Shown here in pieces: positions 26,504-34,766 of a stretch of 64,000 bases of DNA. The DNA is from an uncultured Prevotella sp. (lineage in GTDB: Bacteria > Bacteroidota > Bacteroidia > Bacteroidales > Bacteroidaceae): the NCBI GenBank assembly GCA_938028745.1, contig CALIZL010000021.1, forward strand, positions 1 to 64,000. The letters are read 5' to 3'. Below the pieces are notes generated by a model. That model was not told where the DNA came from and searched no databases. It saw only the letters and a program-made list of their open reading frames with translations. Both the position numbers and the translations under genes were made by a program. Within the stretch, counting starts at the first letter, position 1; every line of letters begins with the position of its first letter.

Positions 26504-27559
26504 TTATTGGTGTTCGCCGCTGTTTTCTCGGCCTGCAATCTTTTTTGCGGTGCTGAGAAGTCCGCAAGCGGCGAATATGTCTTGTCCTCTGCTGGCTCTG
26601 ATGGTGGTGAACACACCGTGGTTGGTAAGATAATCCCTAAATGTCTCCATGCGTTTCTCGTCCGAATTGTTCAGGTTCACATTCGGTATTTGGTGAAAAC
26701 GGATGAGGTTCACCCTACAATCCAGTCCTTCTACAAGCTTAACCAACTGCCGCGCATGCAGTGGCGTGTCGTTTAAGCCGCCAAACATGATGTATTCGAA
26801 CGAAAGCCTGCGCTGGTGGGTGAAGTCGTATTGCTTTAAAAGCTCAACAATCTCTTCTATCGACAGACCTTTTTCGGCCGGCATGATGCTAGCACGCTGT
26901 TCGGGTATGGGTGTGTGCATGCTGATGGCCACATGGCAATCGCTTTCGTCGAGAAAGCGTTTGAGTTTTCCTTTTACGCCTACACTACTTACCGTTATAC
27001 GTTTCGGACTCCAAGCATAGCCATAATCGGCCGTTAGTATTTGTGTTACTTTCAGCACGTTATCCAGGTTGTCCATCGGCTCTCCCTGACCCATAAACAC
27101 GATGTTTGTTAGCTTTTCCCGTTCGGGGAGGGCGTATATTTGGTTGAGAATGTCTTTGGCTGTTAGGTTTCCCTCAAAGCCTTGCTTGCCTGTTTGACAA
27201 AAAAGACAGTTCATTTTGCAACCCACTTGACACGAAACGCACAGCGTGGCGCGGTCGCGGTCGGGTATGTACACGGTTTCCACAAACTTACCGCTCTCTG
27301 TTGGGAACAGATATTTTATGGTTCCATCCTTAGAATATTGTGCATCGATAAACTTCGCGGCACCTATTTCGTAGCGTTGTGCTAGCTTTTCCCTATTTGT
27401 TTTCGAGATGTTTGTCATCTCTTCGATGGTGTCCACGTGCTTGTCGTATAGCCAAACGGCCACCTGCTTGCCTGCAAATGCAGGCAGTCCGTTGTCTACG
27501 GCAATGGCTTTCAGCTCGTCGAGCGTATGCCCTAGAAGTGGAATCTTGTGGTTATCCAT
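26504..27559 (-). CDS. rlmN: 23S rRNA (adenine-C2)-methyltransferase
   Basis: Radical-SAM enzyme that methylates A2503 of 23S rRNA and A37 of some tRNAs. The 351 aa carry the [4Fe-4S] triad C114, C118, C121 (GCKMNCLFC) and the methyl-carrying second cysteine near the C-terminus (ACGLLST, C332); the paired cysteine is expected at C114-C121 or nearby. Other family blocks are MGQGEPMDN and the VSSVGVKGKL stretch. First gene of the rlmN-pdxA-flippase unit, with a minus-strand TAACTTTG (27607-27614) about 48 nt upstream as candidate -7 box. Confidence 0.95.
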   Translation of the reverse strand: MDNHKIPLLGHTLDELKAIAVDNGLPAFAGKQVAVWLYDKHVDTIEEMTNISKTNREKLAQRYEIGAAKFIDAQYSKDGTIKYLFPTESGKFVETVYIPDRDRATLCVSCQVGCKMNCLFCQTGKQGFEGNLTAKDILNQIYALPEREKLTNIVFMGQGEPMDNLDNVLKVTQILTADYGYAWSPKRITVSSVGVKGKLKRFLDESDCHVAISMHTPIPEQRASIMPAEKGLSIEEIVELLKQYDFTHQRRLSFEYIMFGGLNDTPLHARQLVKLVEGLDCRVNLIRFHQIPNVNLNNSDEKRMETFRDYLTNHGVFTTIRASRGQDIFAACGLLSTAKKIAGRENSGEHQ

Positions 27560-27718
27560 TTATATATTGATGTATAATATGCTGCAATAATCGAAAAAAC
27601 GTCATGCAAAGTTACTACAATTTCTTGGGATAAGCATGTTGAATGGCATGTTTTCTTACCTCTTCGAGGATGCTGTTTGGGCATGAAAACCTACGTTAAG
27701 ACCGCATTTTACCACTGG

Positions 27719-28498
27719 TTATTGGTCAAATTGTCCCAACCAATGGTCTATCAGCTTGCGTGCAAGACTTAGTTTTTCGGGTATTTGCGGAAGTCTTTCA
27801 CGATGAAACCATCCACCTGCCGACAATTCCTCTTCTTGTAAGCGAAGGTTTCCGCCTTTATATCGCGCCGTAAAACCAGCCATCAGCCCAATGGGGTAGG
27901 GCCAAGGCTGACTGCCGAAGTAGCGCAGCGAATCTATTTCCAACCCAGTTTCTTCTCTCACCTCACGCACTACGGCCTCTTCGAGCGATTCGCCCGTCTC
28001 TACAAAACCTGCAATCAGGCCAAAGAAGTTGCCTTTAAAGTTCTTGGCATGCACCAACAACACCTCGTCGCCCTTATATATCAGCACAATAATAGCCGTA
28101 GCCAACTGTGGCCAGACTTCGTTTCCACAGCTTGTGCAGCGTTTAGAAATGTTGGTGTGCAGCTTCATCGCACCGCCACACACGCCACAGAACTTTGTTT
28201 GTGCATCCCAATAATTTATCTCGCGGCACTTCCCTGCCATGAGATAGAGATTGTTTGGGAGTTTATAATACGACTGCCTTAAATCGCAGAAGGTATAAGT
28301 AGCGGGAATGGTTGTCGCATCGTCTATTGCGTACGTCTTTACGGCAATTCCTTCGGGCGTGCATTCCATCTCATGTACATTCTGTTGTGCATTGATGGTT
28401 GTTGGCGGGTTGTCTGATAAGGGAATGCCGAACGTATGGTCATCGAGCTGTTCGAGCAGCAGGTCCGATTGCTTAAATACAAACCACAGGCTTTTCAT
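27719..28498 (-). CDS. nudC: NAD+ diphosphatase / NAD-capped RNA decapping Nudix hydrolase
   Basis: Cleaves NAD(H) to NMN and AMP and can remove NAD caps from RNA. 259 aa with a zinc ribbon (C104, C107, C121, C124), the Nudix box from G164 (GFVETGESLEEAVVREV, then REETG), and the NudC-specific SQPWPYP motif at 196-202. The N-terminal domain is divergent, as in other members. It is single-gene sized, with a hairpin-containing gap upstream. Confidence 0.93.
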   Translation of the reverse strand: MKSLWFVFKQSDLLLEQLDDHTFGIPLSDNPPTTINAQQNVHEMECTPEGIAVKTYAIDDATTIPATYTFCDLRQSYYKLPNNLYLMAGKCREINYWDAQTKFCGVCGGAMKLHTNISKRCTSCGNEVWPQLATAIIVLIYKGDEVLLVHAKNFKGNFFGLIAGFVETGESLEEAVVREVREETGLEIDSLRYFGSQPWPYPIGLMAGFTARYKGGNLRLQEEELSAGGWFHRERLPQIPEKLSLARKLIDHWLGQFDQ

Positions 28499-28511
28499 TG
28501 GTTTTCAATTA

Positions 28512-28578
28512 AAGGGCAACCCCTGCAAGCGTACACACAAAGTATGCGGCATTTGCAGCACGCTTGTGGGGTTTGCCT
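28512..28578 (-). terminator. Long hairpin between ushA-like gene and nudC
   Basis: Arms AGGGCAACCCCTGCAAGCG (from 28512) and CGCTTGTGGGGTTTGCCT (to 28578) pair almost completely around a 29-nt loop. It lies just downstream of the 5'-nucleotidase gene on the minus strand. The following sequence is only weakly U-rich, so termination is probable but not certain. Confidence 0.5.
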
Positions 28579-28618
28579 ATATATAATAATGTGTAAGACT
28601 CGTTTTTAATGTTTCGTT

Positions 28619-30346
28619 TTAATTACCGAAAATCAGTTTTCTGTCTCGCTCTATGGCTGGCTTAGTCCATTCTTCTGGCACGAACTTCCAATTGTTATGT
28701 GCCTGCGGATTCATCACACCGGCCTTCTCAATCTCGTTCATCAGGTAGAAACGCTGGTCTTTCTCGCTCTCAAACACAATCCTGCTCTTCAACTCTGCGC
28801 GCGGAATGCCTGCCCCCTTGGTAAGCAATTCGCCACCGCCATTGCCTCGATAGCTGTTCATAGCCACCTTATACCAGCGGTTTTCGTCGAACGGCGTACC
28901 GTCGGCCATGCTCAATATCCTCACCTTTTGTCCATCGGGCTTGGTTACATCCACTTCGTAGATGATGCCGGCTGCACTGTCGAAGTTAAATGCCAGATTC
29001 TTAAAGCCAAACCGTTGACGGTCTTGCTTGGCCCATTCGCTTATCTGCATAATGTGATCGTCGGGCGATTTCATCGTATTTACCCACAGGTCGTAACTCA
29101 TTTCCAAATGGTTGCGTATCTCTTTGCCCGTCATTTTAAGCACATATATTTGATTTTCGTATTTATATAGGTTGAACATGTCGCTCACATACACGTCGCC
29201 CTTGTTGATACGTGCGTCAAACGATAACGGAGCATTAAACGAAATGTCGGCTCCCGTTATCTTTAATTGCAGGTCGTGAATAAAGTCGGTGAAGGCTGCA
29301 CTGCCAAAATAGCAGTCGCGTGTGTAAATGGTGTTTTCAAAGCGCCCAATCTTCCTGTTCACAAAAGCGTTTACACTATCAATGTCGGCTTTGAAGTGTT
29401 GCACATACTTCTCGTCGATGGGCTGCCCTGTGATGTCTATCACGTCGCCCGTTATTTTCTTACTCACCACCTTGCCCTTTGCCTTACGTATGCTGATAGT
29501 GGCATCGCTCACCATGTAAGCATCGCACGATGGGTCGAGGCACAACACGTCTTTGCCTGCATTGCTCTTTACCCAACCAGCGTAACGGGTGTGGTCGTGT
29601 CCGAAAAGAATGATGTCGAACCCCTCCACTTCGCGTGCTACCGTCAGCGAAGCGTCCTCATCATACTCTGGTGTGTGTATTCCGCCTTCGCGCCCACTGT
29701 GGAAAAGGCCGATGATAACATCGGGTTTTTCTTTTGTTTGGATGTGTTTCACCCAATATTGGGCCGATTTAACCATGTTGTCGAACCGCAAACCCGTCCA
29801 CAAACTCTCCTTTAACCAATTGGGAATGGCCGGCGTTAGCAATCCCAATACAGCCACCTTTACACCATCGCGCTTAATGATGGTATAGGGGTGAACATAA
29901 GGTTTGTTTGTTCGGGTGTCGATGATGTTGGCTCCCAAGATAGGGCACTTTACCTCTTTAATCCACTTATCATATACGGGATGACCCGTTTCGATGTCGT
30001 GGTTGCCCACCGTTTGCGCATCATACCCCATGTAGTTCACTACCGATGCGGCTAAGTTGGGCATCGTGGGCTTAACAAAGTTGCAATAGTAACATGTGGG
30101 TTGACCTTGAAGAATGTCGCCGTTGTCGAGCAAGATAACGTTCTTGCCATACTTCTTGCGCATTTCGTTTACATACGAACTCACTCTGGCCAACGAACCT
30201 TTCTTGTCGCGGCGGTTAATAAAGTCGTAAGGAAAGAAACTTCCGTGTACGTCACTCGTCTGTATTACCTTGATTTCTACATTCTGAGCCTGCGTATATT
30301 GGGAAAGACTTAAACCTGTTAGGAGCATAAATAATACTTTTCTCAT
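28619..30346 (-). CDS. Periplasmic 5'-nucleotidase / 2',3'-cyclic phosphodiesterase (UshA-like)
   Basis: About 575 aa, exported. The Met at 30346 (MRKVLFMLLTGLSLSQYTQA) begins a clean signal peptide; an upstream Met at 30358 adds four residues. The metallophosphatase domain carries the dimetal motifs TSDVHGSFFPYD, DNGDILQG, GNHDIETG and the GHDHTRYAG block. The C-terminal 5'-nucleotidase domain has the FNAPLSFDARI and SYRGNGGGELLTKG nucleotide-binding segments. It probably salvages phosphate and nucleosides from extracytoplasmic nucleotides. A minus-strand TACTTTTG (30373-30380) is a candidate -7 box. Confidence 0.88.
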   Translation of the reverse strand: MRKVLFMLLTGLSLSQYTQAQNVEIKVIQTSDVHGSFFPYDFINRRDKKGSLARVSSYVNEMRKKYGKNVILLDNGDILQGQPTCYYCNFVKPTMPNLAASVVNYMGYDAQTVGNHDIETGHPVYDKWIKEVKCPILGANIIDTRTNKPYVHPYTIIKRDGVKVAVLGLLTPAIPNWLKESLWTGLRFDNMVKSAQYWVKHIQTKEKPDVIIGLFHSGREGGIHTPEYDEDASLTVAREVEGFDIILFGHDHTRYAGWVKSNAGKDVLCLDPSCDAYMVSDATISIRKAKGKVVSKKITGDVIDITGQPIDEKYVQHFKADIDSVNAFVNRKIGRFENTIYTRDCYFGSAAFTDFIHDLQLKITGADISFNAPLSFDARINKGDVYVSDMFNLYKYENQIYVLKMTGKEIRNHLEMSYDLWVNTMKSPDDHIMQISEWAKQDRQRFGFKNLAFNFDSAAGIIYEVDVTKPDGQKVRILSMADGTPFDENRWYKVAMNSYRGNGGGELLTKGAGIPRAELKSRIVFESEKDQRFYLMNEIEKAGVMNPQAHNNWKFVPEEWTKPAIERDRKLIFGN

Positions 30347-30358
30347 CTGTTTAAACAT

Positions 30359-30581
30359 TTATAGCCGAACTGCAAAAGTACAAAATCTAATTAAAATACC
30401 CTACGAACGGGGCATAAATGTTCACACATAAGAAGTGCAAAAGGTCTCATTTGTTAAAAGACAACTATGAAAAACAGCTGAGCGGAACGCAGTTGGAAAG
30501 TTGCTGAGTTCCTTGACGAGACAAAAGATTTCAGTAACAACATTAAAGAGAAAGAGGGGGACGAAATCTCCACGAGCTTAA
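30359..30581. other. Short gap with possible coding remnant
   Basis: Contains the candidate -7 box of the 5'-nucleotidase gene. From about 30480 a plus-strand frame reads WKVAEFLDETKDFSNNIKEK with protein-like composition but no start codon and a stop directly before it. It could be a gene remnant or chance. Confidence 0.25.
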
Positions 30582-31313
30582 TCAACTTTGTGTTGTGCAC
30601 GAAATGTCATCAATTGGAGGAGACGGGGTGTACTGCACTACAGCCACAATATATTCGTCGCCGTCTGTGTCGATGAACGTCGCGTTATAACCCAACGGCT
30701 GCCAAAGCTCGTTGAGTGCGTTGCACCAATGAGGTATATCTGCTTGTTCATCAAAGTGTTCCTGCGGCACGGGCAAGTTATTTGCCTGTGCCCTTCTCAG
30801 GTCTGTCATCTGCCATACAAACTCTTCCAGACCCTCTTTCCAGTCAAACATAGCAATGACTTCTGCCTCTGCCAACACGAACAGCAGCCCCTCGCTGCAC
30901 AACACGTCTGGCTGGTCATGATACATATCCCATATATCGACATACGCGTCATTGTACCACCCGTCACGCGTAATCTGTGCTGAATAGAAAGCTTCGGGCG
31001 ATTCAAGAAGTTCCTCGACAGTCTGCATCACGTCCGCTTCTTCGCCAGCAAGCATTTTCGCAAGTTCACGTAACGAATCTTTATCCGTAGGCAAATTTAC
31101 CTGTGGCACAAACGGTAACGGTTTCGTATCTGGTGCCGCAGAGGGGAGAAACGGGCCAAGCAATGGGAAACCGAAAAACAGTGCACCCAACACGCAAATT
31201 ATGCCCTTAACCCACGCGCCCTGCTGGAACATTTCAACGGCCATTGTGCTGCCCAAGACAACAAAGGCGATAAAGACCAGCATGATACACCCTTCCGTCA
31301 GTTTTTCTTTCAT
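30582..31313 (-). CDS. Hypothetical membrane-anchored acidic protein
   Basis: 243 aa that I do not recognise with confidence. Two hydrophobic helices lie at about 9-28 and 34-58. They are followed by an acidic, Trp- and Tyr-rich soluble domain (LRELAKMLAGEEADVMQTVEEL, WQPLGYNATFIDTDGDEYIV). The C-terminal half, with its short helices and the closing FIDTDGDEYIVAVV strand pattern, loosely recalls the DUF6630 type of immunity or SMI1-like small proteins, but this is only an impression. It stands alone on the minus strand, with 281 nt upstream showing no clear promoter or gene. Confidence 0.6.
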   Translation of the reverse strand: MKEKLTEGCIMLVFIAFVVLGSTMAVEMFQQGAWVKGIICVLGALFFGFPLLGPFLPSAAPDTKPLPFVPQVNLPTDKDSLRELAKMLAGEEADVMQTVEELLESPEAFYSAQITRDGWYNDAYVDIWDMYHDQPDVLCSEGLLFVLAEAEVIAMFDWKEGLEEFVWQMTDLRRAQANNLPVPQEHFDEQADIPHWCNALNELWQPLGYNATFIDTDGDEYIVAVVQYTPSPPIDDISCTTQS

Positions 31314-31594
31314 ATCGTTCTCTGTTTAAAAGTTCATATCAACAAGGCTTTGCAATGTCAATGTCGTTTCCATATCTCTGGCACACCATCAACTGCCGAA
31401 CAAAACGATCTCATCGCACTTGCCTGCTGCAAATATAGGATTAATTTTTGACATTGCGTTATATTGCCGTGCCATAAATGCCGTATCGATGTACCATGTG
31501 CGCGGCAAGAGGCCTGTTCTTCGCATGCGAAATGCACCAAAAGCCTTCATCGTTCGCCAACTTATAAGCTAAGGAGGTGATGTCTGGCCCCAAA

Positions 31595-33589
31595 TTATAG
31601 TTTCCAAATAAGTTGCAAGTCGGCATCTGCCTGGTCTTTCTGTGTGGTGGAATGGTCGTTAGGTCTAGCCTTCGGAATATAAAAGCGGTGCGTATAACCC
31701 AGCTTGGCCAAGAGTAGCAGGTGGCTGTTTATCGCCACTCGTCCCAACAATGCAGCCCGATAGCCCCTACCAAAGAACGAGGGAAAAAGGAAATTATAAC
31801 GCAATCCACGTTCGTAGGTATAAATTCTTGTGTCGAAACTGTTCGTGTTGAAATAGCCAACAACAGCATCTAGCTTTATTTTGGCCGTTTGCCAGCCACC
31901 GCTAAGGCTGGTCATCCATCCGCTTTTAAGGCCGTTGCCTTGTATCATTACGCCGTCGGCCTGTATCTTGGCATGCCAATTATCCGCAGTTAGGCCATAG
32001 GCTAGGCGGCAACGGTTCTCCTTCTTGTCGATAACCTGATGGCTACCAGTCGCATTCTCTTGTTTAACTTTAAACCGATAACGTGCCGTCCAGGTTGCGT
32101 TGCCGCGTGCAAAAGTGGCGGTAAGCATATTGTCCCATGCTGTCGAAGCGGTGTACACCCGATAACGAGGTTGCGGAAAATAAGCATAATCGCTATAAGC
32201 ACTTACCAACCAACCTTGTGCCGGCTGCCAATTTGCACCAATGTACAAGCCACTTTCATTGTTTACGCGACCACCTTCGCTAAAACTCTGCGCTAAAAGT
32301 GCTTGATAACGATAGGAATAGAAACGCTGAACAAGCCTTAAATCCAATCTCGACGATAGGCAGAAGGAGAGCATGTTAATGGTGGCAAGTGCCTGATTTT
32401 TGTCTAGTGCCGTTTCGCCCGCTATTGTTAGCCGCCTGCTTAGATAGCCATAGTCAATGCCCACGTTATAGAATTGTCGGCCATGGGCGGCAAATTTGCG
32501 AAACCTTTGAGCCGTATCGGGGCGTAGTTCGTGGTTAAATGCGGTGTACAGTGCCGTTAATCCGATGTGAAACCCATTGTGTAAGAAGTTCAAGTTTGTG
32601 CCTGCCACGCCTTGCAAGGCGTTGTGTTTGTGTGCCAGTTCGGTTTTGGTGCGGTGATAGCCTGTTTTCAATATCGTTTTTATTGCGTTTCCGTCTTTTG
32701 TAGGTGTTGTGTCGATATGCCTATACGAACCAAATAGCGATAGGTCTAGACCCTTAGCGAGGTTCACTGTGGCAGCTGCGCCTTGCAAATAATTACCTTC
32801 CGACCGCGAAGAATGCCCTCGAACATGTCCCGTTGTTCTGCCTAATGTGGCTAGCGATGCCTGTTTACCAAAGCCATAGTCGTTGTTAATCACCAAGCCC
32901 ATACCGAAACGAAGGCGATAACGTCCCACGGTAGCAGCCTTAATTCTGCCAAGTTTACGCACCAACAGATAGAAAGAATAGAAATCGTAGCCCCCTTTGT
33001 TGCGATTAGTAAAAAAAGGTTCGCCAGCATCTTGCGATGCCAATAGCCCTGCCTTGACATATTCGCCAAGGTGAAAATCATATCTTAGCCAATGCCGAAC
33101 ATCATAGCCCAAATGCTTTTTGCTTGCAGGCGACTCCCCCGTTAAGGGAAATTTCACTTCGGCGGCCACTTGGTGTTTGCCATACTTGATGATGTTGCGT
33201 AGGGTGGGGAAGGTTTGACGTTTGTCTTCGTCCACGTAAACAAAACATTGCAACAACAGTCGCGTATCATAATCAATAGTTTCTATCAACGCCAACTCGG
33301 AAAGCGAGCGCATGGGTGCATAGTGATAAAGGTATTCGCAGATGCCTTCCACCTGCTGAGCCGAGAGGAAAGGCAGGCGTTCTAGGTCTTCGCGCGTGGC
33401 GGTATTTAGGTTTGAGGGATGTGTTTGCAAGTCGGATAAGGTTTCATACGCATCGGCGTTGGTCTCTTCCATCTGCTCATTGTTCTCCAACCACCGCTGA
33501 TAATATTCCTCCCATCTTGTTTCGTCTTGTGCCGACGATGGGAGAAAGCATATCATAACGAGCAAAAATGCCACATAACGTATCTTCAT
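31595..33589 (-). CDS. Helix-hairpin-helix protein with beta-barrel-like C-terminus
   Basis: 664 aa with a signal peptide (MKIRYVAFLLVMICFLPSSA). A ComEA-like HHH motif follows (LNTATREDLERLPFLSAQQV, residues ~60-80) and then about 500 residues of alternating aromatic/charged beta-strand repeats that end in hydrophobic strands, suggesting an outer-membrane barrel. Such HHH-barrel proteins are common in Bacteroidetes and unassigned. DNA binding by the HHH outside the inner membrane would suit a DNA-uptake role, but that is speculation. A TAACTTTG -7 box (33615-33622) lies 25 nt before the start. Confidence 0.75.
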   Translation of the reverse strand: MKIRYVAFLLVMICFLPSSAQDETRWEEYYQRWLENNEQMEETNADAYETLSDLQTHPSNLNTATREDLERLPFLSAQQVEGICEYLYHYAPMRSLSELALIETIDYDTRLLLQCFVYVDEDKRQTFPTLRNIIKYGKHQVAAEVKFPLTGESPASKKHLGYDVRHWLRYDFHLGEYVKAGLLASQDAGEPFFTNRNKGGYDFYSFYLLVRKLGRIKAATVGRYRLRFGMGLVINNDYGFGKQASLATLGRTTGHVRGHSSRSEGNYLQGAAATVNLAKGLDLSLFGSYRHIDTTPTKDGNAIKTILKTGYHRTKTELAHKHNALQGVAGTNLNFLHNGFHIGLTALYTAFNHELRPDTAQRFRKFAAHGRQFYNVGIDYGYLSRRLTIAGETALDKNQALATINMLSFCLSSRLDLRLVQRFYSYRYQALLAQSFSEGGRVNNESGLYIGANWQPAQGWLVSAYSDYAYFPQPRYRVYTASTAWDNMLTATFARGNATWTARYRFKVKQENATGSHQVIDKKENRCRLAYGLTADNWHAKIQADGVMIQGNGLKSGWMTSLSGGWQTAKIKLDAVVGYFNTNSFDTRIYTYERGLRYNFLFPSFFGRGYRAALLGRVAINSHLLLLAKLGYTHRFYIPKARPNDHSTTQKDQADADLQLIWKL

Positions 33590-33792
33590 GGATAGATTAA
33601 GTTGAATGTTTTTACAAAGTTAAGCATAAAAGTTCGTATTGTACGCAAAATAAGTTGTTTTTTCGTTATCATGCTAATTTTACCCTGCTTAGTGAAGAAA
33701 ATCAAGGCCAACATGTACAATTACGCACACCCTTTGTCCTTAATCCGCTCGATGAGCATCGCTTTCAAACTATATTTCAGTCATTTCTTTTT

Positions 33793-34440
33793 GTTAAATA
33801 TGGTGCTATTATTTTACAAAACACACCCTGTGTGGCACATCATTCTAGAAGAAACAAATGCTCTTAAGCATACATTTTTCCCCTATTTTCAGTTTTGTCG
33901 ACTCCTTTTTCGGTCCATTTTTAAGCATGTTGCCTTCATTTTGCACCATTTTGCCTTTCTAGTTTGGTTGCAGGCTCGTAATTTTTCATGCCCAAATCCC
34001 CACTTTTAGCCCCTAAAACCCCACTTTTTAATGCCTATTTTGCCCCTTTGAGCCATGTTTTTAATGCTTCTAAAAGGTTTTGTTTATACCATTTGAGTGT
34101 ATTTTTATGCTTTTCGGCTCACATTTAGCAGCATTTTGCACTGCGTTTAGCGGCATTTTACCTTGCATTTAGCATCAAAACGCACTGCATTTAGCATCAA
34201 AACGCATTGCGTTTAGCACCAAAATGCACTGCGTTTTGCGGCATATTGCACTACATTTTGCTATAAATAGCCCAAAAGTTGGTGTAAATGACGACTTCTT
34301 TAAATAAAAATTCATTTTACCGCATTCACATCCTAATCCCTTTTTGCATCAAAACCAACCTTCGCGAGAATCGATTTTTTGCGGCAAGATGGGCAGTTGC
34401 TGGCAAAAAAGTCACTCATAATGTTAAAATTTATACCGAA
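33793..34440. repeat. Composite non-coding repeat element, copy B (core)
   Basis: Second copy. It starts GTTAAATATGGTG then TATTATTTTACAAAACAC, as in copy C. It has the same order of blocks as copy A: TTTTGCACCATTTTGCC/TTTCTAGTTTG, CACTTTTAGCC...CTTTTTAATG, AAAAGGTTTTGTTTAT, the 22-bp array, AATAGCCC...GGTGTAAAT, the 51-nt near-identical stretch (34338-34388), and CACTCATAATGTTAAA. The 8-bp array follows directly. It occupies the gap between two divergently transcribed genes. Confidence 0.8.
34121..34272. repeat. 22-bp palindromic unit array in element B
   Basis: Seven 22-bp units, for example gcgtttagcggcatttta plus CCTT and gcatttagcatcaaaacg plus CACT, in unbroken register. They are the same unit type as in copies A and C, and the last unit fades into ATAAATAGCC as in the other copies. 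Confidence 0.8.
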
Positions 34441-34452
34441 AAGATTACAATG

Positions 34453-34636
34453 GTTGACGAGGGTACGAGTCACCGAGTTGACCAGTTAACCAGTTAACCA
34501 GTTGACAAATTGATGAGTTGATGAGTTGACGAGTTGACCAGTTAACGAGTTGACAAGTTGATGAGTTGACAGGTTAACTAGATGTCAAGTCGACAAGTTA
34601 ACAAGTTGATCAGCTAACGGGGTAACAAGTTAATAG
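34453..34636. repeat. Degenerate 8-bp tandem array, 23 units in exact register (element B)
   Basis: Reading in eights from 34453 gives gttgacga, gggtacga, gtcaccga, gttgacca, gttaacca twice, gttgacaa, attgatga, gttgatga and so on to gttaatag at 34629-34636. That is 23 units with no insertion or deletion, consensus GTTRAYNA. The first two units match those of copy C (attgatga, gggtagga), so register and start are inherited. Confidence 0.85.
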
Positions 34637-34647
34637 GCGCAGCCATC

Positions 34648-34727
34648 TTTTCACCTTTTCACTTTTTCACCCTTTCACCTTTAAAACGCCTTTAAACCAC
34701 CTTTAAACCACTTTTTCACCTTTAATT
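34648..34727. repeat. TTTTCACC / TTTAAACCACC simple repeats
   Basis: Repeated words ttttcacc, ttttcac, tttttcacc, ctttcacc, then tttaaaacgcc, tttaaaccacc, tttaaaccac. Element C also passes through GCAGCCAT into TTCACCTTTTCGCC at 60361-60393, so this is part of the shared 3' end of the family. Confidence 0.6.
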
Positions 34728-34752
34728 TCAGCGTTTTTTCATTGATTTTCGC

Positions 34753-34760
34753 TAACTTTG
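34753..34760 (+). promoter_or_regulatory. -7 box abutting the DUF5686-like gene
   Basis: TAACTTTG matches TAnnTTTG and ends 6 nt before the ATG at 34767 (12 nt before the ATG at 34773). The mRNA would be leaderless or nearly so. It also rules out a TTG start at 34758, which lies inside the box. Confidence 0.5.
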
Positions 34761-34766
34761 CCATTA

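Noticed and set aside
34453..34636. 8-bp array as a leucine-rich or heptad coding repeat
   Set aside because: A period of 8 is not a multiple of three, and all six frames are quickly interrupted over the arrays.
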